A stretch of DNA of 64,000 bases from contig JANHCV010000005.1 of NCBI GenBank assembly GCA_025594325.1, forward strand, positions 89,501 to 153,500, read 5' to 3'. Shown here piece by piece: positions 12,526-23,053 of the stretch. The notes below the pieces were generated by a model. The model was given only the letters and a program-made list of their open reading frames with translations. It was not told where the DNA came from and did not search any database. The position numbers and the translations under genes were made by a program. Numbering within the stretch: the stretch's first letter is position 1; each line of letters starts with the position of its first letter. This DNA is from Blastocladiella emersonii ATCC 22665 (taxonomy: Eukaryota; Blastocladiomycota; Blastocladiomycetes; Blastocladiales; Blastocladiaceae).

Positions 12526-13829
12526 GGTTGTTGATACGTTGCAGGGGTGGGTGTGCTGAGGGGAGAGCGAAAGGGACGGACGAGCGAGATCAGAGTTTTT
12601 GCTCGTCTCGCGGCACACGTGTGCCTTGCAGCTGAGCTCGCTCTTCGCTTCCCCCCCTACTCATCCGACCTCCACGGCAGACCCGCGACCTCACCGTGCG
12701 GCAACTTGATGCATTCTACGCGCCAGCACCACGCAGCGCGATAGGCCGGGTCCCAGCGCTGGACACCCTCAAGCGGCCGCAGATCGCCGCCCTTCCCGCC
12801 ACTTGCGCACCCGCGGCCACGTCGAGAGCCAGGCCGCTTCGCTGTCCTCGGCACCATGCCGACTCGAGCGTTGACGACACGCTCGAGCGTGGACGGAGTG
12901 TGGCGGCGGACGCGGCGGCGCACAAGCCGGCGGCCCCGTTTCATTAGGCGGCAGGGCCACATGACGCGCCTGCGTTTCGGCCTGCTTGCGTCGCCACCCG
13001 CGCTTCACTTCATTTCAGGAACCGTTGTTGCTGCCGTTCCATGCAGCGCGACGCGGGGTAGCTAGCCCCATAGTGCTTGCGCCTTGGCGCGCCATGATTC
13101 GTCGCCTGCGGTGCCACACTCCCTCGGGCCCGACGGCATCCCCCGCAGACGTCGCCTCGCGCTCGCTCTCTCTCCTCCGCTCGCACACGCACCCGCCCTT
13201 CCCTGCAACGTATCGTCCTGCAGCTCGCTGCACGCACTACCGCCGGTCCACCCGCCGCGCTCGATCCACGATCCCCTCTGCCGACGGCCCCTCGCACCCG
13301 TTGCCGCGTACTCGTCGGACTCGTGTCCGTGGTGGTAAGTGCCTGCTCGCTTTTCTCCGGGTGGATCCCTCAGGATCGATCTGCCTGCCTTTGGTCGCAT
13401 CCATCGCTGCCACCTCGCCGCGTCCGCGTCGCGCGACACGGTCCCGCTGTGGTGGTGGTGGCGGCGGCGCCCATCGAGGCGGCGGCGGAGGCGCAAGGGC
13501 AAGCCTTGACCATGGCCGAAGCCTCGCTTCCTGGCAAGCCCTTGCTCGTTGCAGGATCCCGAGGGACCCGCTCGCTCGCTCGCCGTGACGCCTCGTCGTC
13601 ATTGTGGCGGCCGGCTTCGCGCCATCGTCAGCGTCCGTTGCGGTTCGCTAACCTGACCCTTCCTTCCTGCTGCTCCCTCGCCGCGCGCCGTGTTAGACGT
13701 CCATAGACACTTAGAATAGACCGACGACCACCCGACCTGCGCACGCGCCGAGCCACACTGGCCCATCTCGCTCCTCGCTCTGCTGCCGCTATCGCCACCC
13801 GCATCTTCATACCACCGTCCATTTCCACC
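12526..13829. other. Long divergent intergenic region (ETT1-like / receptor)
   Basis: 1304 bases between two start codons. Near the receptor (about 13130-13330 and 13630-13830) it is strongly CT-rich, as expected for core promoters and leaders here. A GGT/GGC microsatellite lies at about 13447-13475. Several short frames exist on both strands but are Arg/Pro-rich and show no family. The length suggests a sizeable 5' leader or regulatory region for the receptor gene. Confidence 0.4.
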
Positions 13830-16585
13830 ATGCGCGCACCAGCAACACCAAGAGCCGGCCTGCTCGCCGCTGGCCTACTCGCCGCCGCCCTCATCGCCGT
13901 GCTCGTTGGCTCGGCCCGCGCCGCCGAGTACAAGCTCGGTCTCGCGCTCCCGCTCACGGGCCCCGACCGCGAGCTCGTCACCGCCATCAAGGAGGTCATC
14001 GAGCTCGGCATGGAGGACGTGAACGCGTGGGCGCGCACCGACTTTGCCGGCAACACCTTCTCGCTCAAGGTGTACGACACGCAGGACCACGAGTCGGCCG
14101 CCGTCGCCGCCATGTTCGACGCGTCGCGCACCGGCATCCTCGGCATGATCGGCGAGTTCGACTCGTCGCCCACCATCCCCATGGCGCTCGCCGGCAACCA
14201 GTTCAACATGTGGCAGTGCTCGGGCTCCGTCACCACCCCAACGCTCTCCGACAAGTCCGAGTACCAGCGCTTCTTCCGCACCCTGCCCGCCGACCACAAC
14301 CAGGGCGCCGTCCTCGCCTACTGGGTCCGCAACATGGGGTGGCGCAGCTGCGCCATCCTCGCCGTCTCCAACAGCTACGGCGAGGGCATCACCCAGCGCT
14401 TCCTGCAGACCGCCAGCGAGGTCGGCATCCGCGTCGAGACGGTCCAGAGCTTCACGCCCAGCAACAACGCCCTGTCCAACGGGTACAAGGTGCCCATCGA
14501 CGGCATCAAGAACTCGGGCACCCGCATCGTCCTCTTCTTCGGCTCCGAGGGCGACCTCATCGACATCTCCAAGGAGGCCCGCAAGCAGGGCATCATGGGC
14601 AACAAGGAGTGGGTCTGGATCGGGTCCGACGGCATCGCCACCATCGCCCAGGACTCGGCCAAGGCCCGCTTCACCGCCGCCGAGCTGTCCGTGACCGACG
14701 GCATGTTCTACCCGTTCTTTGCCGAGAAGGGCGCCAGCTTCCTCTCGTTCCTCGACCGTTACAAGCAAAAGTACAAGCGCTCCGACACCCCCTTCTTCGG
14801 CACCACCACGCTCGACTGCGCGCACGGCCTCGCCCGCGGCCTCGCCGCCATGACCAAGCGCAACGGCGAAAACGCGACGCTGTCGCGCGACTACCGCAAC
14901 GCGTCCATCAAGGACTTCCTCGTCAACTTCACCTCGCCCACCACCGGCACCGTCAACTTTGACGCCAACGGCGACCGCGTCGGGCCCTACTACGTCTACA
15001 ACGTGTTCGGCGGCAAGATGTCGGTCGCGTACACGGTCGACGCCGCCGCCAAGTCCATCACGCCGTCGCCCGACTACAAGGCCAAGTTCTTTGGCGGGTC
15101 GACCGACGTGCCGCTCGACCGCCCCGTGCAGTCGCGCAAGTACCCGGTCTACACCGACTTCGGCGCCATCATCGTCCTCGCCCTCACGGCAATCCTCGCC
15201 ATCACCATCGTCGCCACCGTCGGCTACCTGTTCGTGCACCGTGGCCACAGCAACGTCAAGAACATGTCGCTCCCCTTCGTCGTCATGATCGCCGTCGGCC
15301 TGCTCTTCGTGCTCGCGTCCACGGTCCTCTGGATCGGCGAGCCCTCGGCCGCCACGTGCGGCGCCGGCCGCTGGACGTTTGCTCTCGGCTACGAGCTCGT
15401 CGTCAGTGCGACTGCTGCGGTACGTTCTCCCTCGTGTTGCTCGTCCCGCGAATTGTGTGCTGACCCACGTCGCCGTTTCTCCCTTCGTAGAAATCCTTCC
15501 GCATCTATGCCATCTTCGACAACAGCACGCTGCGCAAGCTCAACAAGCTGACCAACTCGTACCTGCTCCTCGGGTGCTCGCTCATCGTCGCGGTGCAGAT
15601 CGGCATTCTCGTCGTGTGGTCGGTGATCGCGCCGCTCCGCCCGCGCCAGCGCAGCACCTTCACGTCCTACTATTTCGAGTGCGCGTCCGACTCGGCCAAC
15701 CTCGACCAGGCCTTCTACATCGTGTCGCTCGTCTACAACGGCCTGCTGCTCGTCGTCGTGTCGTACCTCGCCTACAAGACGCGCAAGGCGTACTCGGCGT
15801 TCCGCGAGTCGCGCTTCATCTTCTACTCGGTGCAGAACATTTTCCTGTCGGGGCTCGTCGTCTCGCCGTTCCTGTTCATCGTCGGCGGCGACTTCAACCT
15901 CGGCGCGTATTACATCCGGTCCGCGACCATCCTGTACGCGGTCGGGTTCACGTACGCGTGCCTGGTCGGGCGCATCGCGCTCGGCCTGTACATGGCCATC
16001 ACCAAGTCGTCCAACACGGGGGTCAAGATGAACCTCAGCAACGGCGGCAGCTCCAGCGGCGGCGGGATCAGCACGGGCGAGGTGATGCCCGGCAAGCCGC
16101 AGACCATGGCGGGCAAGTACCCGATCAAGCTCGGCAACCGCCTGTTCGAGACGTGGCACACGCACCGGCTCACGCTGTTCGCGCTCGAGGGGTACCTCGG
16201 CATGACGCGGCTCACCAACAACACGGAGCAGGGCAAGCTGTTCAAGCTGCGCTCGATCCAGTTCGACCCGACGCCGTCCGCGTACCCGCTCTGCATCGAG
16301 ATCCGCGCCGACTCGACCTCCTACATTGTCCAGTTCAACAAGGAGGACGACAAGGCCAAGTGGGTCCGCGCCCTCTCGGTCCACTGCCTCGTCATGTCCA
16401 AGTCGTCGGCTAACAAGTCGACCATGGGGCCCAACGGACTCTCGACCGCCGGACCTGCGGGTACCCTCGGCGGCGGCGCAGCTACCTCGCGCATGCAGTT
16501 CTCCATGGCCGGCGCCCACGGTCACGGCGCCACGAGCCAGATCACGTCCCAGTACGGCGGCGGGTTCAAGTCGACCAACGGCTAG
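13830..16585 (+). CDS. Class C (GABA-B-like) G-protein-coupled receptor with PH-like C-terminal domain
   Basis: Two exons, 13830-15419 and 15491-16585, give 894 residues. Signal peptide 1-31 (cut after GSARA). Residues 32-435 are a periplasmic-binding/ANF-receptor-type ligand domain (YKLGLALPLTG.., GEFDSSPT, SNSYGEG). Seven hydrophobic helices run at about 443-469, 481-503, 508-535, 554-577, 604-624, 639-661 and 672-697. Class C features: the Cys before TM3 (TCGAGRWTFALGYE) with a second Cys in loop 2 (YFECASD), KSFRIYAIF after TM3 and ILVVWSVIAPLRP in TM4, close to GABA-B receptors. After a Gly/Ser linker, residues 748-830 look like a pleckstrin-homology domain (GYLGMTRL.., DDKAKWVRAL with the invariant Trp). 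It probably senses an amino-acid-like ligand at the plasma membrane. The ligand and the PH partner are unknown. Confidence 0.88.
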
Positions 16586-17127
16586 ACGGCGCCGCGTTGC
16601 CGCCGCCCCCGCCATCGCTCAGGTGCAGGAGACTCGGTCGTGTAGATTATTGTCATCAATCAGTATATGTCCCATTAGTGTGTCGTGAGCTCGCCCCGAA
16701 TCACTGGCTGAAGAAGGGCCGACGCAGCTGTTTGCGCTCGGAGCAGTTTTGGCAACGCGAATTGAGCTGCGGCCGTCGCGACTGCGGCCATGGCCATCGT
16801 CGGTACCAAACTCCATGGCCGCGGTGCTAGCACACCGTTTGCGGATACACGGCCTGAGCACGCCGATAAAGCTCATGCACTAGACTGCGCCCACATTTCC
16901 TTCGATTCAAGCGATGGAAGGTACAATCAGGGGATGCAATCGACCACACTGCTGCGTTTTTTTCTAGCAGGCCGAAGGCAGGATCAACGGGAACAAGGGC
17001 GTCACGGACAGCAACATCGGGTAAGGTCGATGCTCCCGCATGATGGCCCGTACGTTCACCTCCCCTTGAAATGTGCCCAGGAAAAAGCTGACCCATCGAT
17101 CGTCGCGGGGCTAGGGACTCGGCTTCA
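16586..17127. other. Receptor 3' flank
   Basis: AT-richer sequence after the receptor stop, with GTATATGT at about 16664-16671 as a likely 3' end signal. No gene was recognised before the fragment that starts at 17128. Confidence 0.35.
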
Positions 17128-18173
17128 CTACTGCTGCACCATGGGATCATGTTCATTCTCGGACTTTTTCAGCCCATGTACGTAGGTTGCCTCGAGAGGA
17201 GCCAGCACACTCATCGTTGCACGCACGTAGAAAGCGCGCTCGCTTCTTGTCATATTATATAAAATCATCTGGTCATCGTACTTGACGCCGTGACCAACCG
17301 AACCTCGTAGCTGCAGGCGTTCAAGCGCTCGGGTAGCTCCGTCTCGTGTTACTGCACGCCTCATCTCGCATAACTGAAAGTACAACTCGTTGAGCCCTCG
17401 CAGCTCCGAGGAGAGCCTCTGGACGTTGAGCGAGCGGGAGAGGATCAAGCGCAGTGCCGTAACAAGGTCGAGGGCCGCGCCTTACCACGCGAGAAAGTTA
17501 CGAGGGATATCCCGCCCTGCATGTCGCGCTTGCGCGTCCATCTCCGGCTCCCAGCGCTGCGCAACCGTTGTCACGAGCCATCAATGCGCTACATGGCTGC
17601 CGCTTAGGTTTCACTGCGGCGGTCGGACGCGCTTTTCGTCCGACCATCAGCCCAGCCATCACGAGCACGCTTGTCACCGATCCCTGCCGTGCTCACTTTT
17701 CATCGCGAGGAGCGGTTTGATCATGTCACTGATGACGATTGAACTCGGTTTCCACATCGTGTCAGCGGCATTCACCACGGAAATGTTTGAAGGGCGGCAT
17801 GGCACCGAGGGCAGGTCGCTCGGAACTGCCCAGCTGAGTACAGCAAGATCCCCACAAGGATACCGCCCAAGGCGAAAGCGGCGGTCGCGTCGTACGTCGA
17901 AGTTGATATATAAACGCGACGCGTGCCACTGCAAAGACAACGAGAACTGCTGCACCAGTCAAACTGCGTGCGATTTCCATGGCTGCAGCGCAGCACTTGA
18001 ACTATCGGTCTGGAGGCGGAACGAACTCTGGGCCGTTGACAATTTCGTAGCGCATGTTTCGCACCAGGTAAGGTAGCGAGACAATCAGCGCCAAGTGCGC
18101 ACGGATGCATACGACGACGACTGACATTCCAACAACAGTCCCGCAACGTGGACGTAGTCCCGCTCGCGAGCAT
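17128..18173 (-). pseudogene. Fragments of decayed or unresolved minus-strand gene(s), partly membrane protein
   Basis: Several coding-like pieces lie in order on the minus strand but do not join cleanly. One begins with MSVVVVCIRAHLALIV and ends VPPPDR then stop (about 18135-18010); it is open for only 41 codons. One starts MEIARSLTGAAVLVVF (ATG near 17981). Its hydrophobic continuation (LGGILVGILLYSAGQF then CPRC) is in another frame, suggesting a frameshift or a missed tiny intron. A third is an open segment ending at 17128 (ALRLILSRSLNVQRLSSEL, later YVHGLKKSENEHD) with no ATG. Base composition is lower in GC than in the neighbours. This may be a relic, a fast-evolving multi-exon gene, or two genes. 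Confidence 0.35.
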
Positions 18174-18352
18174 AAACGTTCAAGCGCCGCTGCACGTGGT
18201 GGCGCAACGCGTCTCTATTCGATCGCGACAGCTACTCACCTCTTGCTTTCTGGTCGAATTCGACACAATAAACTCGCGAAAGAATGTAATGGATTGCTGA
18301 ATGCGATAAATTCCCTGATGCACACAGAGTGACTCGGCCAACTGAGTCGGTC

Positions 18353-20059
18353 TCAAACGCTCAGCGCCGGTGCAGCAGCGAGGAGCGTTCCATCCAGCTC
18401 ATTGCTGACACCAAGGCTGAGAAGCTTCGGGATGTGAACAGTCATGGAGCTTGACTGATCACTCGGAAGCGTGTACGTGAACGGCGCCACGAGTCGCACG
18501 AGCGCAGGCGCGGCGCGTGCAAGCCCACACATGTCCTCGGAAAGTACGAGCGACCACGACTTGACCCGCGCGAAATCGTGCACGATTTCGAGGCTTTGCA
18601 GGCGCGGCAATCTTGGAAGGGAGGCAAGTCGAACGATCGGGAAGCGGTCCGTAGCCGTATCGGTGATCGTGCGGCGACAAACCTGGCCAAAGTCAGGGAG
18701 CTTGGGATACTCGGTCAGGTCGATGCGAATAATCAACGACTCGAGCGCTGAAAGAGATTCGGGCCCAAACGCCCAGCTGGCACGGTCGACGAAGATGCTG
18801 CGGAAGCACGGTAGGGTGAGCTCGAGCGAGCGCAAGGAAGGGAGCGCGACCCGGAACCGGTTTGGATGGGATGACGAGAAAGCATTGTTGCCTCTTGGGA
18901 TCAACTTCAGCTGCTCGAGGTGGGGATGGACGAGAAGCTCGTCGACGCGCGCAAAGTGGCCATCGGAAAAGTGGGACCGCAGCGTCAAGGAGGTGACGCG
19001 GCGAAAGGCGCGGAATGGGAACGCCTTTGCGCGACGCGGGGTTCTGGGTGCGGCCCAATCCGGTTCGGCGTCGCTGCCGACAACGTGATAGCCGCCGGTC
19101 TCTTTACTTGGGATCGCGACTTGATCGATAGGGTCTCCAACCGTGTAGCCAAGTCTGAGCTCCTGCGCTTGGTGAATCTGCACCTGGGTGAGCCGAAGCG
19201 CGTCGATTGCAGGGCTGGCTCGATGCCCGAGTTGTTCAACGGTTAGCTCGATGTTTGTGGTGCCGAGCGGGAACGCAAAATGAGAGAGGCCGTCAACGCC
19301 GACAAAGAAGCGAGAATCGGCCGCGGATGGGAACATGCGCGCGAGCGCGGTGATCAACGGCAATGCGGAACCGGGAACTCCTTGAACAGAGAGTCGGTTC
19401 GGGGAGAGCGATTTGAGGAAGGGCAGCTTGAGCCAGTCGCGGCCGCCGACCGCAGCGGCCATGTCAAAACGCGCGTGGGAAGTGCCGAGAATTGCGATGG
19501 ACCGGACGAATTGCAGCGGGTAAGGCACGAGGACGAGGTTGCCAGCGAGAATGCAGGGCGGCAGGACCGGCAAGGCGCGGTCGTCGAGGATCAGCGACCA
19601 AAGCGACGCGACACCGCGCTGAATACGGGCGCAGTCCTCGTCTGCGCGCGCCAGCGAGGGAAAGTAGAGCTTTCCACCGACGACGACGAGCGGAAACAGC
19701 GCCGGGACCTCCGATACCGCACTAACGCTGTCTGACTTGAGCGATTCAAGTTCATGGGGAAGACTGACCGAATGGCGTCGCGTGTGCGGCAGGCGGAAGC
19801 CAAGGAAGAGGTCGGCGAACAAGTGCGGACGCGTCGCGGCGTAGGCGACGCGGCACAGGTTCCCGATATGGAGAAGGTCCCAGCGCCAGCCGCTCGCTGG
19901 ATCCTTGCACCGGGTGCCGCCGTCAAGGACCCAGTCGAGGATGAGCTCCCACAGCTCGAGGGGCAGGTCGCGGGCTGCCGATCGCGTCGCAGGTTGCATT
20001 GGTTGCGTCGGCGGCGTTCCGAGAGAGATACATGAGATGCGTCCAGTGAGAAGATCCAT
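18353..20059 (-). CDS. F-box-like protein, paralogue of the gene at 23054-25309
   Basis: Single exon, 568 residues from the ATG at 20059 (the frame is open upstream, but with Arg/Ser filler). Residues 31-60 (RDLPLELWELILDWVLD) resemble an F-box helix pair, the part that binds Skp1 in SCF ubiquitin ligases. Next comes CRVAYAATRPHLFADLFLGF, then a long region of short beta/helix units with spaced Leu (VTSLTLRS, LPSLRSLELTLP, LSALESLIIRI, LPRLQSLEIV) that looks like irregular leucine-rich repeats. It shares blocks such as ASLWSL, LPPC, NLVLVPYPL and GRDWLKLPFLK with the gene 3 kb away. It is probably a substrate receptor of an SCF complex. Substrate is unknown, and the F-box call is by pattern only. 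Confidence 0.7.
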   Translation of the reverse strand: MDLLTGRISCISLGTPPTQPMQPATRSAARDLPLELWELILDWVLDGGTRCKDPASGWRWDLLHIGNLCRVAYAATRPHLFADLFLGFRLPHTRRHSVSLPHELESLKSDSVSAVSEVPALFPLVVVGGKLYFPSLARADEDCARIQRGVASLWSLILDDRALPVLPPCILAGNLVLVPYPLQFVRSIAILGTSHARFDMAAAVGGRDWLKLPFLKSLSPNRLSVQGVPGSALPLITALARMFPSAADSRFFVGVDGLSHFAFPLGTTNIELTVEQLGHRASPAIDALRLTQVQIHQAQELRLGYTVGDPIDQVAIPSKETGGYHVVGSDAEPDWAAPRTPRRAKAFPFRAFRRVTSLTLRSHFSDGHFARVDELLVHPHLEQLKLIPRGNNAFSSSHPNRFRVALPSLRSLELTLPCFRSIFVDRASWAFGPESLSALESLIIRIDLTEYPKLPDFGQVCRRTITDTATDRFPIVRLASLPRLPRLQSLEIVHDFARVKSWSLVLSEDMCGLARAAPALVRLVAPFTYTLPSDQSSSMTVHIPKLLSLGVSNELDGTLLAAAPALSV

Positions 20060-20427
20060 GGTTCCGATGCATGTCGAGTGGGGGAGAGAGGAGCGGGGAG
20101 TGCGGGGGTATGGGAAACGGCGAGGCGGGCGGCTGGGCGGGCGGCGGACGGCGACCGCGCGAACTCGGCGCCGCGCGCTCGCCGTTCCGCCACTCCTCTC
20201 CCCTCGGTGCTCCCCGCGACCGCGTCTCAACGTACCACTCACTTACTGCAACTAAACCAGCTGAGGTCGTCCTAGGCCTCGGTCGGGACGCGGCCCCCGC
20301 GCTCCTCGAAGCTGGCATAGGGCCAAGCCGGTGGAGTGTGGCGCAACGCGACCGGTTTCAGGTTGGTCGACGCCACTCGCCAGTGGAGAAACTGCTCAAA
20401 ACTGCTTGTATGGATTGTGGGGGGCGT
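20060..20427. other. F-box-like gene promoter and orphan gene 3' flank
   Basis: 368 bases with runs of GCGGGCGGC-type sequence near the F-box-like start. It probably holds the promoter of the 18353-20059 gene and the 3' end of the next gene. No gene was seen. Confidence 0.35.
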
Positions 20428-21800
20428 CTAAAGGGAGCCACGGACCGCTGCCACGCGGTCGAGGGTATCAATGAGGAACATCATGAGGGCCATGGCGGAG
20501 CGCGTCGACTCGGAGACGTCGGCCCACGCCTTGCCGCCAGCAAACGGGTCGACCTGCGTCAGCTGCATCACAGCGACGGCAGCCACGGCGCGGTTCCGCT
20601 CGGTGATCGGCATGGGCAGCAGAAGAAGCCGTTCCCGCACCCGCCCGAGGTACCAGAAGTAGCCCGCCAGGTCCTCGGCCAGCTGCTCGGTCCCGAACAG
20701 CTCGAGCGCGTGCTCGACAAACTCGGCGTCGAGCGCGGCGATCGCCGGGGCAGTCGCACTGGGCGACGGGTCGAGGTAGCTGTCAAAGTGCGGCATCCCG
20801 CGGTCGAGCGACCACATGTGCTGCGACATGGCCGCCGCGTGCTTGGACACGAGATCGAGCAGTCGCGCCATGGTGTCCTCGGTCAGCATGGGCGCCGGGA
20901 GGCTGCGGAGCCAGACGCCCATCGCGTCGACGAGCACGTCCGGCGCGTGCGTCTCGATGCCGCGGAGAAGCGAGATGTACCACCGCGACTCGCGCTGCTT
21001 AGTCGTGCGGCGCAGCCCGAGGATGCCCTTGGCCGCGTCCTGCTTGACCTCGATGCTCCGGCCCGGCGCGCCCGACAGCCACGAAGCGGGACGCGGGTCG
21101 GCGGAACGGTCGCCGTGCTCGGCCATGGCTTCGAGAAGTCCGGCGACGGTGTCGTCGAAGTCCGGGTGCGAGAAGATACGAGGCAGCGACAGCGTCTTGG
21201 AGTCGCCGCTCTTGGACGACCGCACGGCGCGACGAACCGCCGCAGAAGCGCGCGAGCCCGTCGCAGCCGCGCGGGACTTGACGTTGCGGACCCACCGCGG
21301 AAGCGCGAGCCAGGCCGCGTCGCGCGAAAGGTTGCTGCTGCCCGTGATGGATGGTGTTGAGGAAGACTCGGTGTTGGTGGAAGCGACGGATGACGGGTCC
21401 GAGTTCTCGAGGTTGCTACACATGAGAACAAGGCGTTAGACACTGTCGACGACGATCGAGCTCCTCGACCTGCGACGTACATAGCAGGCGCGTCCGCGCT
21501 CGTCTCGATGGAACGGTTGAGGTTGGCGTCAGACTTGGCCGACTCGAGGGTCGACACGGCGCCCTTGGTGAAGCCGGCCGTGCCGTGCGCCGAAAACTCC
21601 TTGACGGCCTCGGTCCATGAGATCTTCTCATTGAGCGGGTCCGACGAGCTGGTGATGGGCGTCGCGACGAGGACAGCCGAGTCGACGGCAGGAAGCGCCC
21701 GCTGCTTCATCGCGTCGGCGATGGCCGGCGACGGAAGCGAGGTTGAGGGGTCCGACTTGGACGTGCCGCGCACGATGGCGACCTTGGATGCTCTGGACAT
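20428..21800 (-). CDS. Hypothetical protein, faint RhoGAP-like pattern
   Basis: Exons 21800-21481 and 21415-20428 join with a 65-nt intron (GTACGT, CTAAC branch, TAG) and give 435 residues. The N-terminal 150 residues are Ser/Thr/Ala-rich and probably disordered. From about residue 190 the protein is helical: LPRIFSHPDFDDTVAGLLEA, then VWLRSLPAPMLTEDTMARLL, and near the end AVAAVAVMQLTQVDPFAGG. The LRSLPAPML segment recalls the LRELPEPL motif of RhoGAP domains, but the catalytic arginine loop is not evident, so I do not assign it. An alternative 5' end that uses the small upstream reading frame at 21862-22086 is phase-compatible (see findings). Confidence 0.6.
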
Positions 21801-21861
21801 GGTTGCAGCGAGTTCATCAGTTTTCCATCGAGGTGCGGGCGGGGGAGTGCGAGGTGTGCGT

Positions 21862-22086
21862 TCACGGCCGCCGCGAACACGCGCGTACGCGTGGCACAGC
21901 GCAAGCGATGGACGACCGCGTGTCCGGGACGATGGAGGAGAAATCGTACTTGGCGGCGGCGCGCTTGCGGTGCTGCTCGGACTTGGTCGTCTCCATGTAC
22001 GTGTGCGGGTTGATGGCGCCCGTGGCGAGAAGCAGGCCGTTGGCGAGGCCCTTGAGCCCCGCCGCGATCACGGACATGAGCTTCAT
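21862..22086 (-). CDS. Small hypothetical protein, or 5' exon of the downstream gene
   Basis: 74 codons from the ATG at 22086, starting MKLMSVIAAGLKGLANG, with a hydrophobic stretch at residues 4-25 and then a basic, polar part (KSEQHRKRAAAKYDF). The codon pattern (G/C third bases) is like real genes here. It ends 61 bases before the ATG of the next minus-strand gene. It may be a separate small membrane or secreted protein. Alternatively a donor GTACGA after RAAAK could splice to an acceptor inside the next gene. Function is unknown. Confidence 0.4.
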   Translation of the reverse strand: MKLMSVIAAGLKGLANGLLLATGAINPHTYMETTKSEQHRKRAAAKYDFSSIVPDTRSSIACAVPRVRACSRRP

Positions 22087-22422
22087 CTTTCGACGCCGAG
22101 GATGGATGGTTGGCGGAGATGTTGAGGGTCGTCGAAGATGACTTGGGGGCTGGTCGAATGAATTACGTTGCAAACGCTGGAGTGTGGGATCAGAGAGCGG
22201 GAGGATCTCTCGAAACTCTTGAGCGAGGGGGGCTGCAACTGGAGACAATTCCTCAACTCGCCCTCTGACATCGAATCATGGACGTGTCTCCCACTGTGAA
22301 ACCAACCGAAAACGCGTTTCGCGGGTTTTCGCGCGCGCACGCGGTACACATGACTGATTGGGAGACTGTTGGTGCATCAGCGAGATGACGGCGATCACAG
22401 TCCTTCGGTGAAAGCAGTACCC
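22087..22422. other. Intergenic, no gene recognised
   Basis: 336 bases of mixed composition between two small minus-strand genes. It presumably includes the promoter of the 74-codon gene. Nothing else was seen. Confidence 0.3.
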
Positions 22423-22719
22423 TTAGGTCTCGAACGCGACTTCAAGTTGGCGCCGGAGCGATAGCGCGCCCAGCGTAGTCCACCTTTCTAGTGGATCAAA
22501 CGATGTAGGCGACTCTGGTCGGAGTACAGCGTAAGCAAACTCATCAGGTCCAAAGAATCTCATCAGATCCGAAGAATCTAAGAGGAAAGTGTGCCGCCAT
22601 GCTCTGGGATCGACGGCCACGGGACGGTTCGCCAACCTCGTCCGCACGTTCGCGGCGCACTCCTTTATTCTAGCACTTATCGATTCATGTACTGGAATCC
22701 ATGGATCATTGTCCGGCAT
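22423..22719 (-). CDS. Small orphan reading frame, possibly a gene fragment
   Basis: 98 codons from the ATG at 22719 (MPDNDPWIPVHESISARIKE), ending LRRQLEVAFET. The frame stays open a little upstream of this ATG. The protein looks folded, with amphipathic helices and a PDEFAYAVLRPE segment, but matches no family I know. Its GC content is lower than that of core genes nearby, like the rest of this island. It could be the 3' exon of a larger decayed gene. Confidence 0.4.
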   Translation of the reverse strand: MPDNDPWIPVHESISARIKECAANVRTRLANRPVAVDPRAWRHTFLLDSSDLMRFFGPDEFAYAVLRPESPTSFDPLERWTTLGALSLRRQLEVAFET

Positions 22720-23053
22720 GCTCAAAGGATCGATCAATCGAGAGGGAGGACGGGTCCGTCCAAGCCTGACTGTCGAGTCCGCAGCGCCAAGGTCCCCTCG
22801 CGATGCCGCCTTTGTCTTTCACGGTCGACCGGCCTGTTGCAAGGAGTCGATGGCGGGAGACCGTGAGCAACGGATCGCCGCCGAGCTCAACGAGTCACGG
22901 CCAGGAGTGGGCGGCGGAGGTGTTCGGCCGACGCGTTTCAGGACGCGTCGCGGTCACGTGCGAGGTGAGAGACAGTGCGAGACACTCTTTTGGCCGACGC
23001 GTTTGACCGACGAGCAGCTCAAGGGATAACAGATAGACAAGAACAAGATAAAT
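22720..23053. promoter_or_regulatory. Intergenic with ACGCGT / CACGTG elements and a 13-bp direct repeat
   Basis: The sequence GGCCGACGCGTTT occurs twice in direct orientation (22927-22939 and 22993-23005). A further ACGCGT at 22943-22948 is followed six bases later by the palindrome CACGTG (22955-22960). ACGCGT is the core of MluI cell-cycle boxes bound by MBF in yeasts, and CACGTG is an E-box for bHLH factors; their activity here is unproven. A similar ACGCGT..CACGTG pair recurs at 45.1 and 45.4 kb. Confidence 0.45.

Noticed and set aside
13830-15400. Bacterial amino-acid-binding protein acquired by transfer
   Set aside because: The domain is fused to a seven-TM class C receptor, contains a typical local intron, and has the same codon use as neighbours.
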